Shown: positions 11,001-20,318 of the stretch, one piece after another
How positions within the stretch are numbered: the stretch's first letter is position 1
Layout of the letters: the number at the start of each line of letters is the position of its first letter
Assembly: GCA_020205615.1 (NCBI GenBank)
Contig: JAINUW010000692.1
Span: forward strand, 372,001 to 436,000
DNA from: Panax quinquefolius
Lineage: Eukaryota > Streptophyta > Magnoliopsida > Apiales > Araliaceae
DNA: 64,000 nt
Direction: 5' to 3'
Position numbers and translations under genes: made by a program
The notes under the pieces: generated by a model
The model's database searches: none
Told to the model about the DNA's origin: nothing
Seen by the model: the letters and a program-made list of their open reading frames with translations, nothing else

Positions 11001-14000
11001 AATATGTGACTAAGAAAAGAGAGTGAAATTTGAAAAGTGAATTCTATTTTGAAAAAGCGATATTTGTACATTAAATGACAAGACGGTGCTTTTGAATACT
11101 AAAACTAATGATTCTTCTTTGTCTAGTTCTATTTTGTCTATTGTGTAGGTTGTTGATGAAATACCCCGTGCTATCATTTCGTACCGATTAGCTGATAGTA
11201 TTCCCGAGGAGACAACGGATTTACCAAGGCGAGTTGGAGAGTTGGTGAAAGTGGGTATCATGAGAGAATATATGGGTTCGTGTACTAATTATGAGATCAT
11301 AGTACCTAAGGAGGATGAGACAACGAATTTTTGCATCAATTTTGAATTGGTAAATAAGTATCGTTATTCTTTTCAATAGTTAGATAATATGTTTGATAAA
11401 TTGCATGGTTCTTATGTTTTATCTACATGTGATAATAATCATGTGATGACTATGCCTAATCAATTAAGTATGAAAGATTGTGATAAATGGAAAATTGTTT
11501 TAGCATGTAAGTTATATACGTGGTTAGTTATTTATGTTAGATTAACTGATTCATCTAGTGTTTTCATGAGTTATTTAAAACATGTTTTACATGCTTCCAT
11601 TGGATTTGTTGTTAGCTATTTTAAGAGTAAAATTATCTTTATCATGAACTATGGTGGATATTTGATTTATGTTGAGTTAGTTTATGATCATGATATATAT
11701 TCTCGTTTTTGATGTGCTTACTTGCGTGAAATTAATTCTAGGTTTTCTTATCCAAATATTGACTTAGGGTTTCATGCTAGTCAATCTTAACATGAATTGT
11801 CGTTAGTTGACGATGGTAGTAATCATGTTGTTTCGTTAGAGCAATCTTCATTGCACGATTTGCTATCATATGGTTTTGATTCAAGAAGTGTTTATCATCA
11901 AGATGGTTTGAGAGATAAGTTATCTGCATGTTTAGTTAGTTCACTTGAATTAGCTAAAGCATTGCATACTTCCATGGAATTATTGAATTATATTTTGCAT
12001 TTTTTATGAGAAAATTTGTTATTCTCTATTTTGATGATATTCCGATTTTTGTCAACACTTTGGGAAATTCTTTAGCATGTGTTGAGTTTGTTTGTGATCA
12101 TCGTCGATATGCTATTGAATTTTCAACTTATGATTGTGACCTTTTTATTCCGTTGCTATTATGTGATTTTGATTGTGTTAATGTCGATGGAAGGAGAAAG
12201 GCTGGTTGTGTTTTGCAGATTCGTGATAGGATCATATTCATCGAGGGAAACATGGATAGTGCAATTCAATTCGATCAATGCATTGAGAGTTTACAAGGAA
12301 GTGTTTTGAATATTGTTTTAGTAAACTATGCATATGATTTTGGTTTATTTGATTTCTTTGTGATTAGGCAAAAAGAATTTGTTGATTTGTTTTGTTTTGT
12401 GTTTAATCCAGGAATTCAAGAGAGTTTGCGTGAGAAGCATGGTAAAATTTAAGTAATGATATTTGATCCAGGAGCATTGACAAATGTGTTTCTGCGAAGG
12501 ATCGAGATCATTAGATTGACTTTTGATCCGGGGATTTGTCATTGGGAGAATCTATCACATGAAGAGTTTTTCATTTTGATATTTGATCCAGAAGGAGTTG
12601 GACATTTTCAAATTCTTTCTTGCGTTGCTGATATTACTTATTCATTTAAATTGCCAGATGAGACTTATGGTTATATTTTGTTTGGTGTTACTAACTTGAT
12701 TTGTTTTATGTAGGATCAGATTTGTGGACAAATCCTTTTCAAGAGGAGGGGGTGCCAAATTTGAGGACAAATCCTTTTGAAGAGGAGGGGAATGATACAA
12801 TCCTGATCAGCAAGTTATTCACATGTAGCCAATATTATGTGGGCCTTTATAACTACATAATTAGATTACATGCAAAGGAAAGAAGCAAGTTTCACACGGC
12901 AAAAGATCCTAACGTGGCAAGGATTTTGGGATTTTAGGAAAAAAAAATTGTTTCCTAAAATATTAGGCAGATTCTATTAGCCTAATTTTTAGGGATTTGT
13001 TTTCCAGATACTTATCAAATTCTATTATAATTAAGATTTCTTTCCAGTTTAGATTTACTTTCTAAATAAGGTTTCTATTGTTTTATAGAAATAGGAATTT
13101 CTTTTCCAAATTGATTTCTACTTGTAGAAATTAGGGTTATGGTTTGTAATTCCTATTAGGATTAGAATAATTTGTCCTATTGTTATTAGGATTTGGATTG
13201 TTTTGAGTAGTATAAATAGATGTCAAAGTTGATGTAATCAAATACTTTATTCATTATTCATTATTCAATATATTTGGTTCTTTGAAGAATTCCTAAGTAT
13301 TTTTCTTAGTTTTTTTTTTAGATTCAATTTGACTTATCATACAACAGTTCATAGTTGTGTGTGGCGTTTTCTACAGCATCAATCGTTGATTGTACCGAGA
13401 TTACCGCTTCAATATAAGCGAGGGGTCAAGGTGTCGTTGGTGTCCATTCAACGCAGATTTTCGAACGCGAGCAATTGTACCAAGATTACCGTCTACATAT
13501 AGACGAGGGGTTAAGGTGTTGTAAGACGATTCACCCAACAATTTGTCTTAGAAACGATCCGGGCGACGACCATCTCACGCAAGCGTGCCGTGGAGTCTAT
13601 CACATGTGTATTATCATGTGTCAAGCACATGCTCATAAATATTAAGAATAATTGTATCTTAATAATAATTTTAAAAAATAATAATAATAATAATAATAAT
13701 AATATCAAGAATAATAATAATAATTACTCCTTCCGTCCCAAGATAAAAGTCTTGGTTGACTTTTTGCGCATATTAAGAAATAGGATAAAATGACAAAATT
13801 GTCCATATTTAAATTCTCATTTAATTGCATAGTTTTCTGCACATTAATAATGATGCTCCATAAATATGCATAAAGAATAGAAATATAACAATTAATAATA
13901 AGGGTATTATAGGCAAATTATTGTAAAAAATAGATCATTTAAGGTTGAGACTACCTAAAATAGTAATAAATACTTTTATCTTGGGACGGAGAGAGTACAA

Positions 14001-15108
14001 TATAGTGAATGGATGCTTAAAAAATTCTAATAATTCCTATTTTTATTTTTAAAATTTCTCTTATCTTTCATCTTTCAAGCATACTCTTTATCACTAAAAA
14101 TAAAAGTTTTCAAATTGCTAATTTTTTAGTTTAGAGATGAAAATGTAATTTCTAAGTAAAATTGTAACTAGATCACTAATATTCGGGTTTTTTTAAGAGA
14201 TTTGATAATTTTGTATTAAATGAGATTCATATTTAAACGAGTTAAGACCTTTTGAAATATTATATTTTTAAGCGAAAATAACAATAATAAATTACCCTAA
14301 AAAGTAAAAACTAACAAATTTATACTTATTTTCTATTTTAAACAATCAATTTCAAATTTTTCCAGTTAAACATTAAAGTCAAGTGAGAGAATTTTTTTTA
14401 ACTTTATTTTTTTAACATTTGCTTTATCTTAGGTGACTTTTAAAATTAATTTTAAAAGCAAAAATACTAATGACATAGATAATGACTTAGATTTTCAGTC
14501 AATTAAAATTGAAAAACCTCTTCTCCTTCATTCATTCATGAAACCCAGATTCTCAAAATCCCGATGCTAATTCCAATCAACAAATTATTGAAAATTCATG
14601 TAAAACGAAAAGCAAACACCGATGCAAAGATCATCAATTCTTCTATGCTATTTCCAATTCCGCAACATCATCAATTTCTTTTATCCTGGTTCCATCACAA
14701 AAAATACAAGAACAAATTTGGGTTTCTAAAGAATGAATTGGAGATTTAAGGTTAGGTTTATGAAATTGAAATGGGGCTTTGAGAATTGAAGCTTACTAAT
14801 GTTAAATAAACATGAAATTAGTGGCAGATCAGAGTATTCAGGCATGGAGAACATGAGAGAGAATTTGGGGTTGAAGATGGGCAATTGAAATTTGGGGAAA
14901 AAGTTAGAGGAGAGAGAAGATGGGGAGGAGATGATACTCTAGTTACCTATCTTCTATCTATAAAATAGACTCAAAGGGGAAATCTCGAAATCTCTATTCT
15001 CTCTACTTCTCGTCTTCTCCATCTTCTCATTATCTGCTACAGTGATACAAGAAAAATATTCTTTGTTTGGACATAAATTGAAGAGGCTCATGGGTCGACA
15101 ATTCAAAA

Positions 15109-15192
<84 letters not shown>

Positions 15193-18100
15193 TTGAAATT
15201 ATTATTATTAATATTTTTATTATTATTATTTAAACATTATTATTATTATTATTTTGAAATTATTATTATTATTATATTATTATTATTATTATTATTTTGA
15301 TCTATGCAACACGTGGCAAAACTTCCGTCCACATCAGCAAAAAAACAGAGTGATATGCACAGTCAGCAATTCCGTCCATTTTTTTGGACGGAAATCGTAA
15401 GTAATGACCATTTGGTAATTATTTTAGAGTATATTTATGCGATTGTAACAAAAAAAAATTTCGGTAACCACAATAAAAATCGAGCTCTAGTACAGTGACC
15501 AAAAAGACTATTATCCCCACAATGGAAGGTAGATACTTCAAAACAAAAGGCGCAAAATAGCATAGAGCAGTATTAAAAGGGTCAACTGTTTTCAGCATAC
15601 TGAGGAATGTTGGTGCTCTACAATTACATTATCGAGATAAATATCTCAATCTTCATATGGTTTAAGTGACCAATTCGCAATGTGATCGCTGGAGTGCGAA
15701 CGTGGGAGTGGCAAAGTTAATAATATTGAGACTCAGAGCACTGTCAATATAAAAATACGAATATAAGTTTATATATATATTTTAACATATAAAATTTAGT
15801 GTATTATTTTTTCATTTAAAAATTATATTCTTGCTACATAAAGAACAATAATCATAATTACATTCCTCAGCATAATATCCTGAGATGATATAAGGAAAGT
15901 AACGATGTTTACATAGGAAGAGTAAGTTTAAGGGGGTGTTTGATAAAAACTGAATGAATCTAAATCTGAATCTGAATCTGAATGAGTTGAATCTGAATCT
16001 TAATGAAAAAAATTGTCTGAAACATCTAAAAACATATTTTTATTATTTTATCCCTCTAAAAAAATTCAACATTGTTGTAAATTTATTTAATATTACTTAA
16101 TATAATAGTTAATATTATAAATAAAAAAATTTCATTCAGCCAAAAAATGACATTAAACCATTCAAATTTTAAAATCGATTCAAACCATTCATTAAATTGT
16201 TTGAATGGGTCGATTCGATTGATCATTCATTCATTTTTTTTTTTTTCAAAACAAACGCATCTTGAATGGTCGACCGATTCAACCATTCAAATTTCTAAAC
16301 AAATAGCCCTTAAGTACGAATAATAAAGGTTAGAGGAAACAGGTGGCACACTGAGTGGGAAAGGCAGCTGCATATGGCTTTAGTTAGTCACGATCAAGTC
16401 ATTGAGGGGTATTCAAGCATATAATTTTATGCTGCCAAATGTTGGTTGGTCAAAATTCGTAACTTTTGGTTCTCAGATTTTACATGAATTCATCTCGAAA
16501 GTGTAAATGCGGGTTTTAAGTGATGATCCATCACCCTGAGGTGGCGGATTAGGTTTTCGAAAAACAAAGTAGTACATTGTGTACCGGGCCAACTTTTGAA
16601 CTTGAATTAAACAAACTGTGTAAAATATACTCTTATACAACAGAAGGAGAATAACAATGAAACAATATTAGGATAAGCAGTTTTGCACAATTTCCAAAAA
16701 GGAAAACATCATAATTTACAACTCGAAACACAACGTTGTACATTCTTTATAGGGCCAACTTTGGAGCTTGAATGAAACAAAGTGTGTAAAATATTATCTA
16801 ATACAACAGCAAGAGAATAACAATAACATAGTATTAGGATAAGCAATTTTGCACAATGCCCAAAAATAAGATCATGGGCACACTAAAGTTATAAGTACTT
16901 CATAATCAAATAATAAGAGTGGTGACGATAAGTCATCCAATACAAGATTTAGCCACTGTATTTCTATGTGAAAATACAAACAAAAAGTGAACTCAATAAG
17001 AAGCGCGGATACGGGTGCATCTTATGCGGATACAAAGATTCGCCAAATAACTACATAATTAGTATGATATTAGTGGAAGAGTCCTATCAGACACTACCAG
17101 AGCAAAAGACATAAAAAATAATAATAAAGGGTTGGGGTCTTATATGCAATAAAAGTCACAACCATGTATACTTGCTTCAAATAAAAGACTAACAAAACAT
17201 TTATTTTGACACGAGATTTTAATTATCCACATTTACCTCCTTCTCAAAGTAAGGTTTTCGACGAACAAGCTCTTTCCAGTTCCCATGGTCAGTAATACCA
17301 CAAGGCCAATCATGTGAAAGAAATATATCGATTGGTTTCTCGACTTGCATGAGCTTGTGAACATCGTACTCACGAACATGATAAATTGAACGTATATGAC
17401 TCTCATTATAAGGTAGCCTTTCATAGTGTCCTGTACATGCAAAAACCTATACTGCTTATATTACTAATAACACCCCAGGAGTTCCTAAATATAATTAGCA
17501 TAATAAAATATTACAAGAAACATAATGGGGCAATTGTTAGAGAAACAAAACAATTGCCTTTTACTTGCACAAAACATAACAGTTGCCTTTACTTACACAA
17601 ATCAGTTCACTGACCAAAATGGGAAGAAAAAAAATGAAATTAAAACAAAACCAAAAGAAACTTGTACAAACCAGTTCTCATGTTTGTTAATGCAAAAACC
17701 AAGCTCTAATACACACGCAATACAATATGTTATTTCATGTGTTATTTCGTATATGTCATTTTATGGAAATATAATAATCCCATAAACAATTCATGAGCTT
17801 AAATATAAAAAATGCCTTACAATGAAATAGATCAACTCAGGAAAAGTGCAGAATGTATAACCAACCTAAATGATAATGACGCTCATTATAAATTCCGGAG
17901 AGTCCACCTATGCGGATATTGCCAAACTTGACCACTCCAGCAAACCCCAAAAAATATATATTAGGTGCCGCCCATCCTCCATAGTATCTGGAAAACAGCC
18001 AACATATGTTAATGATCTACAGTAGCACGCCATCTTCAACAACAAATATCTGACACAAAACTGTTTTATTAGTCACTGCCACTCAATCATAAAGATAACT

Positions 18101-18818
18101 CCACACCAAACTTGCATTATTTCCCCGAGTTATATCAACAAGAAAACCAATTGAGAGTCTATTATGAAATTCAATAAACAAGAAATGTTGACTTAATTCT
18201 GTGGGTCTTGAGTGTGAAAGTTCCATTAATATCAACAAACTTAGTAGAACTGTCCCATAATCCAATCCCCAATTAAAAGGTATGCAAAACTTGTGTGTGA
18301 AAAAGTGACTCACAGTTCCCACAGGTAATTCGATGCTTCATGATTGCCACCAATGAAAATGGTAGGAAATGGGACTGCTTTCTCTCCTGAGTAGTACTTC
18401 CAGAAAGAATTCATGGACCTAAATTTTGCTGGAACATTTAAGCTCTCCAAATCCTTCTCATTCCTAACAGCCTGGTTCCATTCCAATATGAAATTATTAA
18501 CTAAAAGCAATAATCAATATTGTGAACAAAACTTAGAACTCCTTATGCACATATTACAGATTTCCACGAAGTACTATTTGGTTTGGCAATATGACCAGCT
18601 ATTAACTAAAAGGTAGCTAATAACTCCAAAAATAGGCAAATTGAAAACCCTAACCATCTTAAACGAAAGGGGGGAATTGGGAGAAAATCAGTAACCTGAA
18701 AATCGCCACAACAGATCAGAAGGTCAATTTTGGTCTGCTCAACTTCTTCCATATGTAAGAGAGTGGAGTAAACATTATCGAGGTCTCCATGCATACATCC
18801 TTCCACCGCAATCTTCAT
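4890..18818 (-). CDS. DBR1: RNA lariat debranching enzyme, nine exons
   Basis: Hydrolyses the 2'-5' bond at the branch point of excised intron lariats in the nucleus, feeding intron turnover and small-RNA processing. Exons on the minus strand: 18818-18696, 18471-18314, 17987-17866, 17430-17237, 8796-8614, 8511-8393, 8312-8173, 7249-7130, 5026-4890. They total 1296 nt (431 codons plus TAA), all with GT-AG borders and matching phases. Family members are about 410-430 residues. The metallophosphatase residues are present: C8, H10 (CMHGD), D39 (CCGDF), N84 (GNHE), H174 (SHDWP), H226 and H228 (SAHLH). The C-terminus is acidic ([13 protein letters not shown], then [10 protein letters not shown]). 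The ATG starts the conserved [12 protein letters not shown]. Intron 4 is about 8.4 kb and full of transposons. The exons show no stop or frameshift, so the gene is probably functional; transcripts would confirm the splice sites. Confidence 0.95.
5883..6640. repeat. Imperfect direct duplication in DBR1 intron 8
   Basis: The word GCTAATAGACTAGTGTACAT occurs at 5883 and again at 6404. TTTGTGCCTCCTATA also occurs near 5989 and 6577, in the same order. Between them sits AT-rich sequence with several copies of AACCATAACCATATTT and its complement, ending near 6400 in a GGCCTGACAAAATATGG type end (minus strand) reminiscent of hAT elements. It looks like a duplicated segment later altered by a small DNA transposon. 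Confidence 0.45.
7130..7249 (-). CDS. DBR1: DBR1 exon 8 (residues 347-387)
   Basis: Encodes [20 protein letters not shown] followed by [19 protein letters not shown]. This is the less conserved C-terminal region, recognisable by RNPQT and the LQYLEL block. Acceptor TTTTGGCAG, donor GTATAC, with phases agreeing on both sides. Confidence 0.88.
8173..8312 (-). CDS. DBR1: DBR1 exon 7 (residues 300-347)
   Basis: Encodes [18 protein letters not shown], then [18 protein letters not shown] and AANVSLS. Acceptor GCTGATAG, donor GTAATG. Intron 7 (7250-8172) is AT-rich with a poly(A) run near 7668-7681; I see no other feature in it. Confidence 0.92.
8393..8511 (-). CDS. DBR1: DBR1 exon 6 (residues 261-300)
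   Basis: Encodes [20 protein letters not shown] and [19 protein letters not shown], a conserved block of the debranching enzyme. The donor is GG|GTCTGT. Intron 6 is only 80 bp (8313-8392). Confidence 0.93.
8614..8796 (-). CDS. DBR1: DBR1 exon 5 (residues 200-260)
   Basis: Encodes [20 protein letters not shown] then [11 protein letters not shown] (ligands H226, H228) and [15 protein letters not shown]. The acceptor AATTAAACAG is immediately upstream. An almost identical decoy copy of it lies 229 bp further upstream, made by a tandem duplication. Intron 5 is 8512-8613. Confidence 0.95.
8791..9246. repeat. 229-bp tandem duplication across the exon 5 acceptor
   Basis: Sequence from 8791 (CCGGATCTGTTTAATT) is repeated from 9020 with few differences. 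The copied unit includes the first six bases of DBR1 exon 5 and the acceptor site. The unit also contains an interspersed repeat (GGTCACTGTACTAGGGCCC ... TTTCCGTCC) whose third copy lies inverted at about 15353-15515. Confidence 0.85.
9285..9967 (+). repeat. 5' LTR of the intronic Ty3 element
   Basis: Starts TGATACAATC and matches 12793-13446 through most of its length, for example TTATTCACATGTAGCC and GTATAAATAGATG (TATA box near 9710). After about 9967 the two repeats stop matching, so the exact end is uncertain. Confidence 0.75.
10243..10664 (+). pseudogene. gag remnant of the Ty3 element
   Basis: The frame from 10243 reads [19 protein letters not shown], then after one in-frame TAG (near 10333) [20 protein letters not shown] and MRKRFAP. 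This follows the plant gypsy gag pattern in which a Trp-containing segment precedes 'W.E.K..MR.RF.P'. A non-capsid tail follows and the frame ends at 10664. The stop and the missing zinc knuckle mark it as dead. Confidence 0.75.
10740..11040 (+). other. Purine-rich Lys/Glu spacer in the Ty3 element
   Basis: Nearly pure A/G on the plus strand, coding for Lys-Glu-rich low-complexity peptide in any frame. Such charged linkers occur between gag and pol in some plant gypsy elements. I do not treat the open frames here as genes. Confidence 0.5.
11140..12452 (+). pseudogene. Reverse transcriptase remnant of the Ty3 element
   Basis: Recognisable blocks in order: [20 protein letters not shown] (gypsy RT entry), [31 protein letters not shown] at about 11380-11420, [17 protein letters not shown] at about 11540-11600, and YFDDI at about 12025. 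The catalytic motif appears twice, once ruined (YFKSK) and once as LYFDDIPIF, suggesting internal rearrangement. Stops and frame changes separate the blocks. No RNase H or integrase is recognisable. Confidence 0.7.
12700..12792 (+). other. Polypurine tract region before the 3' LTR
   Basis: Two copies of a ...AATCCTTTT(C/G)AAGAGGAGGGG unit lie at about 12730-12752 and 12765-12790. The second directly abuts the LTR start TGATACAATC at 12793. The frame reads [11 protein letters not shown], typical of the gypsy polyprotein C-terminus overlapping the polypurine tract. Confidence 0.75.
12793..13602 (+). repeat. 3' LTR of the intronic Ty3 element
   Basis: Matches the 5' LTR up to about 13446, then continues through a duplicated GATTACCG...GAGGGGT(C/T)AAGGTGT unit to an end at ATCA, followed by CATGT. 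The terminal 150 bp has no counterpart after the 5' LTR, pointing to a deletion or replacement at one end. Confidence 0.65.
13676..13724 (+). repeat. (AAT)n microsatellite
   Basis: Two AAT/ATA runs separated by TATCAAG, directly left of the Stowaway MITE. Confidence 0.95.
13727..13995. mobile_element. Stowaway-type MITE (269 bp)
   Basis: The ends are inverted copies: CTCCTTCCGTCCCAAGATAA at the left and the complement of CTCTCTCCGTCCCAAGATAA at the right. TA occurs on both sides, the target expected of Tc1/Mariner elements. The interior is AT-rich without coding sequence. Confidence 0.92.
13998..15106. other. AT-rich intron sequence, no gene recognised
   Basis: Part of DBR1 intron 4. The short open frame around 14564-14749 has no recognisable domain. 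The segment 14520-14960 looks like the kind of captured or transposon-end sequence seen in Mutator-like elements, but I cannot pair its ends. Confidence 0.35.
15107..15300 (+). repeat. Long (ATT)n microsatellite
   Basis: An uninterrupted ATT run of about 85 bp (15107-15191) is followed by imperfect ATT blocks to about 15297. It would translate as poly-Tyr, which is not a gene. Confidence 0.97.
15353..15515 (-). repeat. Inverted third copy of the intron 4 repeat
   Basis: The reverse complement matches the repeats at about 8855-9000 and 9085-9230 (GGTCACTGTACTAG, GTTACAATCGCATAA, ATTACCAAATGGTC, TTTCCGTCCAAAAAAA). It lies at the opposite end of the inserted intron region. Family unknown. Confidence 0.85.
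15931..16310. mobile_element. hAT-like MITE (about 380 bp)
   Basis: The left end AGGGGGTGTTTGATAAA and right end (reverse complement AGGGCTATTTGTTTAGAAA) form imperfect inverted termini. Flanking 8-mers TAAGTTTA and TAAGTACG share their first five bases, which would fit a decayed 8-bp target duplication. The interior repeats TGAATCTGAATC and contains no coding sequence. Confidence 0.6.
16573..16867. repeat. Tandem duplication, 167-bp period
   Basis: About 127 bp from 16573 reappear from 16740 with scattered changes: GGGCCAACTTT, GTGTAAAATAT, ATACAACAG, ATTAGGATAAGCA and TTTTGCACAAT occur in the same order. It lies in DBR1 intron 4. Confidence 0.8.
17237..17430 (-). CDS. DBR1: DBR1 exon 4 (residues 135-199)
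   Basis: Encodes [27 protein letters not shown] and [14 protein letters not shown], with ligand H174. Ends at PYFEKE with donor GTAAAT in phase 0. It is the last exon before the 8.4-kb transposon-laden intron 4 (8797-17236). Confidence 0.95.
17866..17987 (-). CDS. DBR1: DBR1 exon 3 (residues 94-135)
   Basis: Encodes [20 protein letters not shown] and [14 protein letters not shown], part of the conserved phosphoesterase core. The acceptor is TTTTCCAG. The donor GTTGG follows the first base of a Gly codon. Intron 3 is 17431-17865. Confidence 0.93.
18314..18471 (-). CDS. DBR1: DBR1 exon 2 (residues 42-94)
   Basis: Starts at [14 protein letters not shown] after a CCAG acceptor. Ends within the Leu codon after ASNYLWE, with donor GTGAGT. 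Carries FIGGNHE, the metal-binding and catalytic GNHE motif (residues 83-86). Intron 2 is 17988-18313. Confidence 0.95.
18696..18818 (-). CDS. DBR1: DBR1 exon 1 (residues 1-41)
   Basis: Encodes [12 protein letters not shown] through LICCGDFQ, containing metal ligands C8, H10 and D39. The ATG is at 18816-18818; the GTG just before it is not a start. The donor follows CAG as GTTACT. Intron 1 is 18472-18695. Confidence 0.95.
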
Positions 18819-19117
18819 CACCTTTTACTTCTCTACGAATTCTGCAGTTTGAATTACAGAATTGTTCGAGAAAAAAAACAGAATTACAGACTGAAAAGTC
18901 CAATTGGGTCCCAAGGCGCCCACTAGGGTTTTGAAATTCCTTTGCGAGGGGTTTTGTCAAAATATAATAAAAATACTATTAAAAAGGCTAAATATTGATT
19001 AATACCCTCAACTTTTAATGTTTTTTTATATAAGGGACTTCTCAATTTTTTCAATTAGAAGATTAGGCTTTTAATTTTTTTTAACTTTGGAGATTGTCTT
19101 AACAATTTTTTAAATTA
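18819..19117 (-). promoter_or_regulatory. Upstream region of DBR1
   Basis: About 300 bp between the DBR1 start codon and the first transposon. It should hold the 5' untranslated region and core promoter. I see no convincing TATA box near the start codon. A transposon cluster begins at 19118, so the proximal promoter is short or made of transposon sequence. Confidence 0.35.
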
Positions 19118-19708
19118 GGTTATGTTTGTTTGCAAGAATTATATTTTGGATATAACTATTAATCTCAAATGCCTTGTTTAAGGGTGTAAACGAACCGAGT
19201 CGATTCAAGTATTGAGTTGCTCATATTTGGTTCACAAAATTTATCAAGTATAAAATAAGGTTTGATTGAGGCTCATTTATTTAGTTATCGAATTGAAACA
19301 CGATTAGAATCGAACTGAAAGCGATTTGAATTTTCGAACAAATATAATCCGAGTATCAATAGAAAATTACAATTTGAGAAGGTTCGAGTAATTTATCGAA
19401 CTTTAAAGTTATTGTTTGCTCATTTTACAATCTTAGTTTTGTTTGTTTATTAATTTGGACTTGGGACTATTAATCTAAGAATTATAAAATAGCTTAATAT
19501 GAGGGACTATTTAATACCATGTTCAACTAGGTATTATAATCCCCACCATTTGAATTAAAATTTCTAGACAAAATTAACCTAAATATTTTCTAGAATGACT
19601 ATAATATCCTATTCTTTCTATTTATCAACTTTTTTCTAAAATAACCATAATATGAATGAGTAGTTGTCAAGTGGAGATTCTAAATGATAATTTATCAACC
19701 TTTTTCTA

Positions 19709-20156
19709 AATTGTTTACAACGTTTGTAAGTATATATGTCAAATTTAAATATTTTTTTCTTTCAGAGACAAAAGAAAGTCCTATATATTAAATTTACAAA
19801 TTGTGAAGGAATATATTTTGTCACATGTTTATTCATAATTTTTTAAATAATATATTTTACTATTTCAAAATTAATGTATACCAGAACAAAATCATCGAGT
19901 TTCATAACAAAAATCTTATTTGTTGTTTTTGTTTTTCAAAAAATATTCTTATTTTTCATAATTATAAAATGAAATAATGTCATCACATTTATTATTAAAT
20001 TTCATTATCAATTATTATTTAAAATACTATGAATAAACATGTGACAAAATATATTCCTACTCAAATTGTAAATTTAATATATAGGACTTTCTTTTGTCTG
20101 TGAAAGAATAAGAATATTTAATTTGACATACATACTTACAAACGTTGTACACAATT
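19709..20156. mobile_element. Fold-back MITE with about 130-bp inverted arms
   Basis: The arm 19709-19837 is the reverse complement of about 20028-20156 with few differences, including TACAACGTTTGTAAGTA, GACAAAAGAAAGTCCTATAT and TTTGTCACATGTTTATTCAT. TA occurs at both outer borders. The transcript would form a near-perfect long hairpin. Confidence 0.85.
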
Positions 20157-20318
20157 TATCCATTTATCAACGTTTTTCTAAATGATAATTTGATTCTCAA
20201 ATATTTTACATAGAAAGAGCATGATGAATCATTGTGAACTTCCTAACTTATTTCAACAGTATTTAAAAGTTTATAATTAATTATTTATTATTTTTTGATT
20301 TATAAACAAGTTTAAATT

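Larger units (their letters stand above)
9285..13602 (+). mobile_element. Decayed Ty3/gypsy retrotransposon in DBR1 intron 4
   Basis: Direct terminal repeats (about 9285-9967 and 12793-13602) flank 2.8 kb with remnants of gag and reverse transcriptase. A polypurine tract precedes the right repeat. CATGT occurs just before 9285 and again at 13603-13607, consistent with a 5-bp target duplication. The element lies antisense to the host gene. All its frames carry stops or shifts, and integrase and most of pol are missing, so it cannot move on its own. Confidence 0.8.

Noticed and set aside
10822..11013. Lys/Glu-rich open frame
   Set aside because: Low-complexity purine-rich spacer inside a dead Ty3 element; several frames are open for composition reasons.
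15042..15233. Open frame of poly-Tyr
   Set aside because: It is the translation of an (ATT)n microsatellite.
17386..17785. Plus-strand open frames
   Set aside because: They run over DBR1 exon 4 antisense and intron 3, with AT-rich composition and no domain.
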